A DNA stretch of 64,000 bases from positions 1,612,001-1,676,000 of the forward strand of contig JAVFKD010000016.1 in NCBI GenBank assembly GCA_036429605.1. Direction: 5' to 3'. The DNA comes from Cladobotryum mycophilum. Its lineage: Eukaryota > Ascomycota > Sordariomycetes > Hypocreales > Hypocreaceae. How positions within the stretch are numbered: the stretch's first letter is position 1; each line of letters starts with the position of its first letter. The translations under genes were made by a program, and so were the position numbers. The notes beneath the pieces are model-generated. The model worked only from the letters and a program-made list of their open reading frames with translations, had not been told where the DNA came from and ran no database searches. Below, piece after piece: positions 35,684-47,955 of the stretch.

Positions 35684-38600
35684 AATACACACTATACCAC
35701 TATCAAGGCAAGACTCCACTCATCGGGTTTGGCTTCTCATCCGCAGACCCGAATCGGGGTTGGAGACCTCAATCGTTCCCTCGTGGGCTTTTAGCAAGTC
35801 TGTCCCCCTGGCCAGCCTGGTTGCTTCTTTGCCTCCCTGCTGCTTGTCTCGCACAGACTGACAGATCGGCGTCAATGACCAACGAGGTCTATTCGCCGCT
35901 CGGCACCCCGAATGGCACCGTTACTTGGTACCTACATACTTGTACATACGATACGCATGTGTACGGAGTACGGAACACAGCTTTGCCTGTATCATATCAA
36001 GTCGAGACGGGCTGGCTTTCTGTTGACTTGGCCGTTTCCCATCATTCCCCTCAGCTGGGCTAGGCATTTTCCAATGTCTCCCTCCAATTCCTCTAGCAAG
36101 GTTTTATTTTTGTCTCCGTTAAGCCACAGCGGACGCCGGCAAACGTTTATCGTCTCCCGCTACGACTGCCGAGCGAGCGAGCTGAATAGTAGCAGAAACG
36201 CCTGATTGGCACGGCCCTGGGCAAATAATGGCAAGGGATGGGAACGTGGGGAGGAAGCACATTCAGCCATTAGGCCAGACGTTTAGGAGCAATAACCATT
36301 GCTCATCGCGTATCTTCCCCCCTCCTGTCTAACCTGTCCTGATATGGGCGTGGTGCCCCCATGTCTTACATCAAGCGTCTGCCCGATCCGCAGCAGGAAG
36401 AAGAGGCAATGGTCCGACGTTGTTGCGAGGCGAGTACTCCAGACTGGCCGCTCTGATTTTTGCGAGTTTCATATTCCCTAATGCAGCATGATATCCACGA
36501 GGCCTGTGGAGATGAGCTGTGCTAGCGACAAGCCTACAAAAATGGTGCTTATCTATCCTCCGCAAACAGGGTATCCCTCGGCCACATGTCGGGGCAGACC
36601 GATCTGGCTCCGTTTCACGTTTCAGTTTCTGCTTTCTCACGTGGAATACGGAGGAGCTGGTGCATGGAACATGCTTCCATTGCAGCCACAGTTCTTCTAG
36701 GTCGCAGATCCCCTGTTGATCCCAGGAGCCGCTGGACAAATTTCTCTTGTTGGGGGAGAGGTTCCCATTTTGACTTTGAACGCCATTGTCTCAACGGCCG
36801 TTGGCATTCATAAAGATGAGGTCATCAATGCACGAAAAAGGGAGAAACGAAGAGGTGCATGCTCGGCGATGTCAGCCGTTTTCCCACGCGACATGCAACA
36901 ATGCATTGCACATGGAGCCTCATACCAGGTATCTGGGAAGTTTGGGCCATAATCCGCCATCTGCACGACGTATATCCTGCACAAAAGGCCAGGGGGGGGC
37001 ATGCGATGGACATATTTTGCAAGATCACGTTACCAGGTCATATTACCTAAATCGGTATTATGATAATGGTAAGCATGGGACGGGTCCCAAAAGTTCATTC
37101 GATGCAATCCCAAGAAATCCTTCGAATACCCGGAAGCTGCGGAGCAAGCCCACTATTAAGCTCCGACCGCGCCGCACGTCCACGGATCTGCCACGGTGAT
37201 GGCTGTCTATGTGAAATCTATCCATCTACGAGATGCGCAAATCAAGTACGTGGACAGCACACCCATCGACGATGGGACTGGCAGCCGGTGAGAGGGTGCT
37301 TGGGTTACACATGCACACCGCTTGAAATTATTCGTCATTTCTCCTTTACAGTGGCGCCTGCTCCGACGGCAACGGTCCTTTGATGTCATGAATGGCTGAA
37401 GACCCCATGCACGTATCCCGGCTTGCCATTCGTAATGACACGGGAAACAGGTCAGTGGAAGGGCCATTTGTATGCAATATTCTTATGAAAAGATTCCACC
37501 CCGACACTGCCGATGGAGGCGATCGCGCGTATCCAGCATGGATTCTCTGTCACATGAGTCCCGCCCCCTCGTTATCCTCTCAACTCTGTTGCTACTAACC
37601 AGCCCCCAGAGGAGATGGCATGTCTAGGATTATGATACTCGGGGAGTCTAATGCAAAAGGTGCCTTTTGTCACATCACACAAACAAATATCGGATATGAC
37701 CGCTGCCGCACGGGTGTCCGCTTGGCCGGGAATGCGCATACACTACAGTATACAGGCCATGGATAGGAGTCATTTTCAGCCTCCATGATTTTCTTTTCGC
37801 GCATTCAAACGCAGACCTTCTGATCAAAAAACGGTCAGAGCAGGCGAATTGACAAGAAGCCCCCAAATCGGATCGATCAGCGATCGAAATGGTAGTCTAA
37901 TATGATACTTTAGGTATCTGCAGCAATTTGCCGATCAAGCCCACTGTCCAGGATATGTATCCACCCTTTCATTTTAAAACTGACCGTTTAGGCAATATTA
38001 GGCTGCGAATGGCATTTTCTAGTCTCCAGCCTCCGTCATTTTTCATTGCCGATTACTCGTTGCTTTTGCGAAGGGAGGTGCCAGCTATGAACAAGCTTTG
38101 TTGGGAGAGGTGAAGAATCCATTGTTGATATCTGAGATGGTGGCGAGTCCTACTCTCGCTTCTAGCCGAGCCCGAGACATGATTCATGCTCTGTGAGGCT
38201 TTACGCTATGAGAGTTCTCCACTCGAGGAGCCACTCTTGGACTTTGTGCTTGATAACGGCAAGTGTTGCCAAGGATTTGCGAGTTTGCATGCATGTCTAA
38301 GACGGAGGATTCCCCGGCGCCAAAGACACCACGCAAAGGCAGGATGTGGCCAATAACCTACTCCCTTCGGTGACCGTCGTGACTTGACCGAACTGGGATA
38401 CCCATTAGATGCCTCAATAGCGTCATGGTGTCGGCGGTTAACAGTGTATCCAAGGAGATGTCTTTGCTTAATGTGGTTGCGGTGCAATAGCAGTTTGCGC
38501 AAGTCGGTCAGCGAAAGGGGGTTGCCTTTAGGGGTACGAGGGTGATGGTGGTGATGGATTATTCCTTTTCGTATACTGACGGGAAGAATGTATCAATCCA

Positions 38601-39670
38601 CTGCTCTGTACACTGAGATGGTTGAAACAAAGTCTTTGCCATCCATGATTGAGGTCCGAGAACCCTTGATCCTTGGTCGTCGGATTGTAGGGTAGGTTAA
38701 GTGTGGAGAATGTGTTGATACACCAAGGTGTAGTTTATCTTGGGAGGTTTATTGCTAGATTAGTAAAGAGGTTTATCGTACAAGTTGTTTGAATTTTCTA
38801 TGGGCTGTTGTCTTTCCCTGTCTAATCAAATGCTCTGGAGTGAGGTTGAGATAAGGTTCTCTCTCCTGGCTTATCTCATACCCTTTACTTTTAAATCCTG
38901 GCTATTTCACCTTGCCTTGTTGTTTTCTCTTCTATAAGTCAGACACCTTGAATCTCTTTTTTCCCAAAACATTGATTTTCTTCTGGAACATATTTGGCGA
39001 GATGGTAGTTTCAAGAAAGTAAAAATATCATATCTGACTTACCCTATCGCTTTCATCTTAGATAACGGGACCTGTATGCAGCCTCCCGAGAATGCAAACA
39101 AAGAAATTAAAAAAAGAAGACAAATCGGACAAAGACAGTGTTTCTGAAGCAAATTTGCTAATTAGGCATATTTTCTTATCGGTATTTCAAATTTGAATCC
39201 CCTTGGGTTGGTTGAAACATTTCATTGGCTCACCTTTAATTCGCTGCCAATGGGGACTTTTTCCTTTGTGTTGTGGAGATGGTTGTTGAATTTGGCCAAT
39301 GTTTTTTGTATTGTCAGTGCCAAAGATGTTGCTATTGTTCTTTTTTTTTTTTTTTTGTCATGAGGCCCCTCCTCTCTACCTCCCCTTGTTTCATTTTTTT
39401 GTGTGAACAAAGGGAAAAAAAGTGAGAGGTGAGATGCATGCGGAAAGTAAATCTGTAAATAGAGTGATGACATTGAAAAATCTATATTTATACTCTTGAT
39501 AAGGGAGAAGCAGAAGAAAGACGAAGCAGAAGATGAAGAAACGAACAGACAACAATCGCATTCATGATGTAAATTCTCTTTACACTTAACATCTCGCTTC
39601 AAGCCAACATACAACGAAACGAAACGAACAAACAACAAAGTAGGCCAAGGAAGGCATCGCCAAAAAGAAA

Positions 39671-39705
39671 CGAAGAAGAAGAAGAAGAAGAAGAAGAGAG
39701 AGAGA
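39671..39705. repeat. GAA/GA purine tract upstream of MFS gene
   Basis: GAA repeats passing into GAGA and A-runs 40-70 nt before the MFS ATG, so probably in its 5' UTR. Confidence 0.8.
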
Positions 39706-39743
39706 AAAAAAAGAAAAAGAAATCCAAACAAAAAACAAAACAA

Positions 39744-41496
39744 ATGGCCAAGTTCCAGCGCCCGACAGTCCCCCCGAATGGACCCTCCCCCTCCTCGTCA
39801 TCACCCTCTTCGTCATCAACCTGGGCATGTCGATAAGCGACTTCCCCTCGACGCAGCTGGAGCAGGACATCATCTGCAAGAGGCACTACAACCTGACGCT
39901 GGACGAGCTGCTGCCCGAGGAGGCGTGTAGGGGCTCGGCGGTGCAGAGGGAGTTGAATATGGTGGATATAGGGAATTCTGTGGCGGGTACTATTGGGGGT
40001 ATGAAGTTGTCCCTCTCTCTCTCTTTCTCTCTCCTCCCCTCCTTATCATTCCTCATGGTGGATTGGATACACCTTCTAATGGATTGGATATACTTCCTCA
40101 TGGTGGATTAGATATACTCCCTCATGGATTACATATACTTCCCTCCTCCTGCAATCGAAACATACTGATGATAGAGTCAAGGCGCACTCGTAGCCCTCCC
40201 CCTCGGCATCCTAGCAGACCGCATCGGCCGCGTCCCCGTCCTCGCCCTCAGCCTCCTCAGCCTCTTCCTCTCCGAAGGCTACACCCTCCTCATCTATCTC
40301 AACTGGAAAACCGTGCCCCTGCGTGCCATGTGGGCGTCGGGCGGCATACTCCTCCTCGGAGGGGGCCGTGGTGTCGCAGAGGCCATGGTCTTTGCTACCA
40401 TTTCTGATGCCATGCCGGAGTCTAAACGGTAAATAAAAAAGAGCAATCTTTCTTATCCCAAATCTTTATATCCCAATCTATGCCCCAATCTCTGTCCCAA
40501 TCTTTCCGTCCCCGACATGTTGACCATCATGTTTCAAGACCCCTTTCTTCTTGACTGACTCCCTTTCGTAGAGCAACCTGCTTCCAATGGGCCGTCGGCG
40601 CCGTCCTATCCGCCCAACTCTTCGGCCCCTTACTCGCAGCCCGCCTCCTCGACATCTCCATCTGGCACCCTCTCTACATCGAGCTCGCCTTCATCGCCCT
40701 AGGCGGCCTCGCCCTCACCTTCTTCCTCCCGGAAACCCTCCCCGAAAAATCTGCCCAGCAGCCCATCCTCTCAGAACGCCACCCGTTAACATCGCCCTCA
40801 CCCCCGCCCCCGCCCTCGACAAGAGAAACCCTCAAGACCCTCTTCCGCCGCCCAGCCCTCTACTTCCTCCCGGGCGCCGTCCTAGCCATCCCCTCCGCCA
40901 CCGCCCAAAACGACATAATCCTGCGCCTCATGCCCGTCCAGTTCGGCTGGTCCTTCCAGCGCTCCTCCCTGCTCATGTCCCTCAGCGCCGGCGTAACCCT
41001 CATCACCTTGCTCCTCATCCTCCCGGGCCTATCCTACGCGATACACAAGCGGACCCCCTGGCAGCCCCTGAAGCGTGACCGCATACTCGCCTACGTGAGC
41101 GCCTTCTTCGTCCTCTTCGGGTCCTTCTTCCTCATGATGGTCAGCAAGAAGGCCCTCGTCATCTTCGGCCTCGTAAACGTCGCCCTCGGGTCTGGCGTCC
41201 CCACGCTGTGCCGCACCATGATTGTTGCCCTCGGGGGCAAGCAGGCTACGGGTGTCATATTCGGAATCATCGCGGCGGGAGAAATTCTGGGTCTGCTGGT
41301 TTGCGAAACCGTTGTTGGCGTCTTGTTCGACGCGGGACTGGACTCGTGGATGGGCCTGCCGTTTTGCCTGGGGATGGGCATTTCGCTTGCGATTGGCATT
41401 TCGACGTGGCTGGTGCCTCCGTTGAAGACAATCGAAGACGACGAAGATGCAAGAAGTGATAGTGTGACGGCGATCATCAGTCAAGACGTTCCATAG
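39744..41496 (+). CDS. Major facilitator superfamily transporter, two probable frameshifts
   Basis: MFS permease in three exons (39744-39998, 40177-40428, 40572-41496), about 477 aa when corrected. The N-terminal helix reads WTLPLLVITLFVINLGMS. A lumenal loop carries QLEQDIICKRHYNL. The signature loop 2-3 motif is LPLGILADRIGRVPVL. Further helices are plain (ILLLGGGRGVAEAMVFAT, FQWAVGAVLSAQLFGPLLAA). A Pro-rich cytosolic loop separates the two halves, and the second half ends STWLVPPLKTIEDDEDARSD. The ATG and the first helix are in different frames, and one extra C in the C6 run at 39770-39775 joins them. At the exon 1 donor (GGGGG, 39995-39999) the phase fits only with one extra G. The substrate is unknown; the ICKRHY loop and ADRIGR motif suggest the fungal multidrug/metabolite exporter type. 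It faces a 7.4-kb upstream region and converges on the CsbD-like gene. Confidence 0.85.
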
Positions 41497-41799
41497 AAAG
41501 TGAATCTGAGTCGTGATCCGTGTTGCTAGATGGAAAGTGCCAGATGTAGAGATAGAGTCTACGCCACACCACATACCCAATTAGCTACTTGACATATAGC
41601 TTTCATTTTCATAGTGAATCAATCGCACACATTTGTTGTAGCAAGTTATGAGGAATGGACTAATTTATATTGAGGAAACAAAGACTACATCCTTAGGGAT
41701 CTTATAGTCATAATCATAGCAACGTTAGGGTATCGTGTTCCACATCCCCATCATACTTGGCAACCGTAATGCCGCAGTCCACCATCCGTCACATGCCAT
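41497..41799. other. Intergenic, convergent MFS and CsbD-like genes
   Basis: 303 nt of A/T-rich 3' flank; nothing further seen. Confidence 0.5.
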
Positions 41800-42418
41800 T
41801 TACTGCTGGCCCTCAGCCTGCTTCTGAATGTCGTGCTCAGCTCCGCGCTGCTGAGACTTTCCCTCGGCATGCATCTGGTTGTAGTGTGCCTGTCCCTCCT
41901 TATCGCCAGTGACACCAGCAAAGGTCTCACCGAGAGTGCCCTGGACTCGCTGACCAATACCGGAACTGTAGTCGCTGAGTTGGCCCTTGGCCTCCTTCTG
42001 CTGGCCTTCGAGGTTCTGTTGACGGCCAGTCTGCTTCAGAGACTGCATATAAAGGTTAGTTCGTGGCCCCACAAAGTTTCCATCACAGGAAACAAAAAGA
42101 GCAGCTTACCTCGTTTCCAATAAAACCACCGACGGCCTCCTTGGCAGATCCCAGGGTCTGATCCCACGAACCCTCAGTGCGCCTGGAGTCATCCTTGGCA
42201 AAGGCTCCCGAGCCGGAGAGTGTGCCACCCGGGACCTTGGCGGTTGCGTGGGAGGCGTCGTACTCAGCCTCAGCCTGGTTCTTGCGGACCTCGCCTTGGG
42301 CCTGGTCGCCCGAGTTGCCGGTCAAGCTACCAACGGCGCTCTGGATGACTCCAGTGGCGGAGTCAAGGTAGGACTTGACGGTGGAGGGCTGGTCGTTGGT
42401 GTTGGTGTTGCTAGACAT
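41800..42418 (-). CDS. CsbD-like stress-response protein
   Basis: 183-aa hydrophilic protein in two exons (42110-42418 and 41800-42042). It has the CsbD-like pattern of short repeated amphipathic blocks: ATGVIQSAVGSLTGNSGDQA, GSWDQTLGSAKEAVGGFIGN, EGQQKEAKGQLSDYSSGIGQ and RVQGTLGETFAGVTGDKEGQ. It is rich in Gly, Ala, Gln, Lys and Glu, has no Trp-rich core or signal, and ends with His/Gln/Glu-rich QKQAEGQQ. CsbD-like proteins are general-stress proteins in bacteria; fungal members are often strongly induced in conidia or starvation. A TATA box lies about 155 nt upstream, fitting an inducible gene. The biochemical role is unknown. The MFS gene converges on it from the left. Confidence 0.85.
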
Positions 42419-43331
42419 GATGAAGGTTGTTGTTGAGAGTTTGTTAAAGATAGATGTTTGTGTGTATGAGTTGAAACTTGTTCAAAGTTGAAGTTGATAC
42501 TAGAAGAGGATTTGATGATTGGATTGTCTTGGAGAAGAAGAAGATTTGATTGAAGATGGGAGAAGCAGGAATCTTTATACCAGTTGAAAGAATGGCAATT
42601 GCAAACAAGCTCTTCACGTGTTTAGAACGAAATCAGGGAGTTGCGTATGCCAAAAACAAGGACATGACGAATCGCCTATGACGAAGGGCAACAGCAATCG
42701 GTGACATGCTCCAGCGTCCCATAGAACACAACAGAAGAAGATCTGATGTCATAGGCCGTTTTCGATTTCCAAGGGTGCTCGAAAAGTGACTTTCCAGGAA
42801 AGTGTGGCACAAGGAGGGTCCAGCACTGACGTCATGACTACTTCAACATCAACAGTTGCGATGGCGTCGCCCCTTGTCATTCTATGCTGGGGATCCACGA
42901 TTGTTACCTCATCCGGCAGGGTCTAACTTTGATCTGTCGGACATCACGACATGGAAATGCATCACCGTTGGCTGTTGCATATTCATTACACTTCTGACGC
43001 ATGTGGTGATGCATTTGTCTGTGGATCGTTTCCTCTCGGCACATGGGAGCCGTGTTGCCTTTGGAAACTTGCGTCAACAATAGTTCAAGTATCATCACGA
43101 GGGAGAGGAAAACGTTCTTCTTCTTCAGCTTTTCGTTTCGCTGATGTTTTGGAATTTCATTACTTCGTGCTCGTAGCATATCAAGAACGAGGTATCGTGT
43201 TAATACAATGCTGTTACAGCGACACGGCCACAGCAAATCCAGCACCCCAGCCGGTCGAACCCATAGCTACCCATTTGTACAACCCTGACTCCAACCGTGA
43301 CCCTAGATATATATCGCCATGTGTTTGGTAT
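42419..43331. other. CsbD-like promoter and NFS1 3' flank
   Basis: About 910 nt between two minus-strand genes. The left part is the CsbD-like 5' UTR and promoter, including a TATA box at 42574. A CCCCT (stress-response-element-like) pentamer is at 42870. No other gene seen. Confidence 0.5.
42574..42579 (-). promoter_or_regulatory. TATA box of the CsbD-like gene
   Basis: TATAAA on the minus strand about 155 nt before the CsbD-like ATG. It agrees with a highly inducible promoter; judged by consensus and spacing only. Confidence 0.5.
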
Positions 43332-45163
43332 TTAATGTTGACTCCACTGAATCGTGTTCAAATCAATGCCCTCCTGTACCAACTCCCAGAGTGGACTGAG
43401 CTCACGCAAGAACGTCACACGTTCCTGCACCGCCTTCAACACGTAGTCAATCTCGGCCTCCGTGGTGAACCGTCCGATACCAAACCGGATGCTGCTGTGC
43501 GCACTCTCGTCGCTGTTTCCAAGTGCTCGTAGTACGTAGCTCGGTTCTAGAGACGCCGAAGTGCATGCACTGCCAGAGGACAGCGCAATGTCTTTTAGAG
43601 CCATAAGAAGGGACTCGCCTTCAACGTAGGCAAAGGAGACGTTGACGCAACCGGGGTAAAATGAGGTGGGATCACCGTTTTGAGTGGTGTGTTCCATAGC
43701 CAACAGGCCCTTCAATAATCGATCCGATAGATACTTGATTCGCTTCGAGTCATACTGTGAAACAGACCACCGTCAGTAACAAAGACTCAAATGGCATTTA
43801 GGACCACCAATAAAGAAGATAACAATGTGAATCAGATAGGGTGCTACAATCAACACGAACAGCCTTGTCACGGGCCATTCAGAAAGCCATGCATGTAGAG
43901 CAGATCATCATGTAAATGAGAAGGAGAGGTATATAGGGGATAGACAGGAACCAACTTAGCACGTACCTTGAGTTCTTCTTGGGCGACACGGCATGCTTCG
44001 CCAAAGCCGACAACAAGGGGCGGCGCAAGAGTGCCACTCCTCAGACCTCGTTCTTGTCCACCACCTGTGATGAGGGGGTCGAGTCTGACCCTCGGCCGTC
44101 TCCTGACATAGCATGCTCCAATGCCCTTTGGACCATAGATTTTATGTGATGAGATTGACATGAGGTCAATGTTCATGGCATTGACATCTAGAGGAATTTT
44201 GCCCACTGCTTGGGCACCATCAGTATGGAAGAAGATTTTCCTCTCGCGACACAGCTTGCCAATCTGCTCGAGAGGTTGGATGACACCAATCTCGTTGTTG
44301 ACTGCCATGATACTGACGAGACAAGTCTCTGGTCGAATGGCAGCCTCGAGATCCTCCATCTTGACCAAACCAGAATTTTGGACAGGTAGATAGGTGACTT
44401 CGAAACCCTCATCCTGGAGATGCCTGCAGCTGTCGAGAACGCACTTGTGCTCGGTCTGAGTTGTGATGATGTGCTTCTTCTTGCCAGAACGGCCGAAGAA
44501 TCGGGCAACGCCCTTGATGCTCATGTTATTACTCTCAGTGGCGCCGCTGGTAAAGATAATCTCCTTTGGGTCGGCACCAATGAGCTTGGCAACGTGGTCA
44601 CGGGCATCCTCAACGGCCTTTTCACTCTCCCAGCCATATGCGTGTGTCCGAGAATGGGGGTTGCCGTAGACGCCGACATAGTATGGTAACATTGCGTCGA
44701 GAACTCGAGGATCGACGGGGGTAGTGGCCTGCATGTCGAGATAGATTGGGCGCTGGCCCTCGTCCATCACGGCTGCTTGCTTGAGGACCTCTGCAACGGC
44801 ACGTTAGCCTAGGTTTTTATTTTTATTTTTTTGCTGCTCCCCCATCCTGTGGGGGTTGCCGTTGGAACCACACATACCAGCCATGGGGCTGACCTTCATA
44901 TTGGAATTGGAGGAGAGTCCCATTTCAGGAGGAGGAATATCGGCAAAATCCTTCTTGTCCAGCTTAATTGCTGTCTCGACCCGCGCATTGTCCCTCTTGG
45001 ACTCTGTCACATAACTTCGCCTCCCAATTCGCCTCCCGGCTATAATGGCAGCACGATGTACTTGCGCACCTCGCAGAGGCATCGCAATGGCTGCTGCTGC
45101 CGTCGTGGGGTTGGAGCCAAGGCGGCTCGCCGACCTCAGCGCGCATGATGCAAGACTTGCCAT
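43332..45163 (-). CDS. NFS1: Mitochondrial cysteine desulfurase NFS1
   Basis: PLP enzyme that takes sulfur from cysteine for Fe-S cluster assembly (with Isd11, Isu and frataxin) and for tRNA thiolation. Three exons (44878-45163, 43967-44790, 43332-43754; introns 87 and 212 nt), 510 aa. The N-terminus is Arg/Ala/Ser-rich and free of acids, ending near GRRIGRRSYVTE, which suits a mitochondrial presequence. The core shows RPIYLDMQATTPVDPRVLDA, the GATESNN cofactor loop, TEHKCVLDS, the PLP lysine in SSHKIYGPKGIGA, GGGQERGLRSGT, and the catalytic cysteine in SSGSACTSASLEPSYVLRAL. It ends with the conserved tail LWELVQEGIDLNTIQWSQH. The 212-nt intron is longer than others here. It diverges from the BAR-SH3 gene. 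Confidence 0.97.
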
Positions 45164-45810
45164 GACTTTGTGTGGTTGGCGGCGAGGGTTTTGAATCCTG
45201 CGAGCGGAGAAGGGAAAGAAGGAGAAAATGGAGCAAAAAGGCTGCTCAGTACAGCATTTATGCAGAAGTGGGAGAGCTCGTCCCGCACTTTTTTGGTCTC
45301 GGACTTTGGTTTCCAGAATTTGTCATGTTAATAAAAGCGGCGACGGCGTGGGCGTGGGTGGGCTCGGGGGAGCTCGGTGATAGGATGAGTGTGGGGTTGA
45401 CGGGTATTTGATTGGTTGGGGAAAGTTCGGGACTTGTTCGTCATGACGAATACATGTATTTGTCAAAAGGGCGACTGATTGAATTGGCGAGATGGCAAGA
45501 ATGCCGAACATGAGCTGTTTAGTGAATTGACAGATAGGTACCGGGTATCTGAAGCACTCCAAGCATATGTATATTACCTAAGGTATTCAAGGATACCTAC
45601 ATCTAAAGCACAACATCTAGTGCATGTATTATCGCCGTTCTTGTCTTGCCCAGACAACTCGGGAACTCCGGAAGAGTCATGGTCTTGGCTTTCTCATGTC
45701 TCCATGTACTCCATGCGTAGACTTGAGAGGTTCTGGCGTCAGAATGCGGTGGCTCTGGCGGGCTCGAGCGAGGCTGCCAGCAGAAAAGCAACAGCTTACC
45801 TTGTCCGTCC

Positions 45811-45863
45811 TACTACCAGGTACCTACTACCAAGGTACAAGGTATACCTAGTTACCAGGTACC
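45811..45863. repeat. Cluster of GGTACC/TAGGTA-like elements
   Basis: Four or more near-repeats of CCAGGTACC, CCAAGGTACA and GGTATACC within about 55 nt, with more TACCTA/GGTACC copies at 45535-45600. Dispersed short elements of this sort are common in intergenic DNA of sordariomycetes. Confidence 0.6.
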
Positions 45864-46330
45864 CAATCCTGCCTCATTCCGGCGCAAAACGCACAAAGAC
45901 AGCGCACGCTGGGGGGAGACGGTAACCGGGAGGCCCAGCAACAACCGGACTTGCCCATGACCCGACGACCTTTAATTTTTTTTGCAACCAGCACGGGGAT
46001 GCAGCTGCCTCTAGCTTTACTTCCCACAGCGCACCTCGTCAAGTGAACCTCAACTTACGGGGTACTAACGCCCTGAACCCTTGGAGGGGAGAGCCTTCAA
46101 ATAGCGCTCCAAGCTACCTAGCACGCTGCGCAGCGCAAGTAAATGGCCGCTAACTCCATGCGCCGCCAACACAGCCACGCCAGTCGTCACCAAAGGGTCC
46201 GTCTACCAACGCTGACTACATAATTGCATGTGGCCTTGGCCGACAAAAACCATCCAGTCTGACTGACTGCAAAGCGCGCGTGTTTGATTGTTGATCTTCT
46301 GGATACCTCTTGGTGATTGCGCGCGCATTT

Positions 46331-46356
46331 CCTCTCTCTCTCTCTCTCTCTCTCCT
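46331..46356. repeat. CT microsatellite in the BAR-SH3 5' UTR
   Basis: (CT)n run about 55-80 nt before the ATG, a typical fungal core-promoter/5' UTR pyrimidine tract. Confidence 0.8.
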
Positions 46357-46408
46357 TCAGAATCACCCCTCCGACTCAAGGCTCGCCACCTTTCTCCCCT
46401 CTCTCAAC

Positions 46409-47955
46409 ATGAGCTTCAAAGGCTTACAGAAGAGCCTTGTTAGGGTACTGCTTCCACCTCTCTCTCTGCCCCTCACTCTGACGCAACTTAAGCGGCCCCT
46501 CCGTCACCAAAAAAACAAAACCAAAAAATAAAAACAAAAAAAACAACTTTACATGGTATCTTTGTGTGTGAGAGAGAGAGCGAGAGAGAACTAATGCGTT
46601 GTAAAAAAACGATATAGGCGCCGCAACAATTCAAGTCCAAGTTTAGCATTGGCGAGCACACCAAAGACGTTGTCTACATCGACGCCGAGCGACGCTTCCA
46701 GGAGCTAGAAAAGGAAACAAAGAAGCTCCACGATGAGTCGAAAAAATACTCCGAGGCTATCAATGGTATGCTCGCCCATCAGATCGAGTTCAGCAGGGCC
46801 ATGAGCGAAATCTATAAGCCCATATCCGGCCGCGTCTCCGATCCGGGCGCCATAGTCCACGAGGGAAATGCAGAGGGCATACATGCTTGCGAGGAGTACG
46901 AGGCGATTGTCAAGGAACTACAGGAGACGCTCGCCCCGGAGCTGGACATGATAGAGACTAGGGTCATCCGGCCAGCCAACGAGCTGCTAGACGTCATAAA
47001 GATCATCCGAAAGACGGCCTTGAAGCGAGATCACAAACAGCTCGACTACGATCGCCATCGCGCCGCCCTCAAAAAGCTGCAGGACAAGAAGGATCGTAGC
47101 GCCAAGGACGAAAAGGCCATGTGGAAGGCAGAGGGGGACGCGGAACAGGCGACGCAGGACTTTGAATACTACAATAATTTGTTGAAGGACGAGCTACCCA
47201 AGCTCTTCCAGCTGGAACAGGAATTCATCCAACCTCTCTTCCAGTCATTCTACTACATGCAACTCAACATCTTCTACACATTACACGAGCGAATGCAGCG
47301 CTGTGATATTGGGTATTTCGATCTGACTAGAGATATTGAGGAGGCCTTTATCGAGAAGCGCGGCGATATCCAAGAGCGAATCGAGGCATTATCAATCGTG
47401 CGGTTCAAGACGACAGGCCAGCGGCGGCCGCCCAAATTCAACCCGCGTCCAGCCCTTGAGGGCACCAAACCCCAAGGGCTGCTCACTGCCGGCCCATCAG
47501 CAACATCAACGTCAGAGACATCGAGCCTCAAGGCCGGTGGCTATCAGGCACATACCCAAAGCGAATCGCAGAAACCTCCTCCTCCTTATACCCCCGCCTC
47601 CACCAAGCCAGGCAATCTTGCCATGGCCGCAGCCGCAAAATCGAAGCCCCCGCCACCAAAGCCCAAGCCGAGTCGGTTGATCGCCGCTCCCGCGGCCGAG
47701 ACGGTGACGGCTCTGTATGACTATGCGGCGCAGGCAGATGGCGACCTAAGTTTCCGGGCGGGAGACGTCATTGAGATTGTACAAAGAACACCAAACGACA
47801 ACGAGTGGTGGAGTGGGAAATTACAAGGGAAGACGGGACAGTTCCCAGGTAAGATGTCATCATCACCGCCTTTTCCTTCGGTGTGCCCAACTTGTAAGAA
47901 AGAAAGAAGAAGAAACTGACACGTTGCTTTAGGGAACTATGTTAGATTAAATTAA
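46409..47955 (+). CDS. RVS167: Rvs167/amphiphysin-type BAR-SH3 protein
   Basis: BAR-SH3 protein of the Rvs167/Hob1 family, which bends membranes at endocytic sites and binds actin-patch proteins, usually with an Rvs161-type partner. Exons 46409-46444, 46618-47848 and 47933-47955, 429 aa. The N-BAR start MSFKGLQKSLVR joins APQQFKSKFSIGEHTKDVVY after a 173-nt intron. The BAR coiled coil runs to about residue 260 (ERRFQELEKETKKLHDESKK; TALKRDHKQLDYDRHR; LFQSFYYMQLNIFYTLHERM). A Pro/Ser linker follows (KPPPPYTPA, KSKPPPPKPKPSR). The SH3 domain starts at ETVTALYDYAAQADGDLSF, contains NEWWSGKLQGKTGQFPG, and is completed by the 23-nt last exon as GNYVRLN. Ignoring the last intron would truncate the SH3 domain. 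Confidence 0.95.

Larger units (their letters stand above)
32364..39743. other. 7.4-kb gene-poor region
   Basis: The largest spacer, between two divergent genes. I read all frames and find only short frames without domain character, and no tRNA or rRNA. It contains microsatellites (listed), two TACGGAGTA motifs (34306 and 35962), a purine-rich GAA tract before the MFS gene and a T-rich run near 39340. It may hold long promoters, non-coding transcripts or genes too intron-rich or diverged for me to see. Confidence 0.45.
45164..46408. other. Divergent promoter region NFS1 / BAR-SH3 gene
   Basis: 1.24 kb. It contains the GGTACC-rich cluster at 45811-45863 and a CT microsatellite just before the BAR-SH3 ATG. 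No coding signal. Confidence 0.5.

Noticed and set aside
39222..39743. 173-codon frame antisense upstream of the MFS gene
   Set aside because: Made of poly-Phe/Ser from GAA and A tracts; low complexity only.
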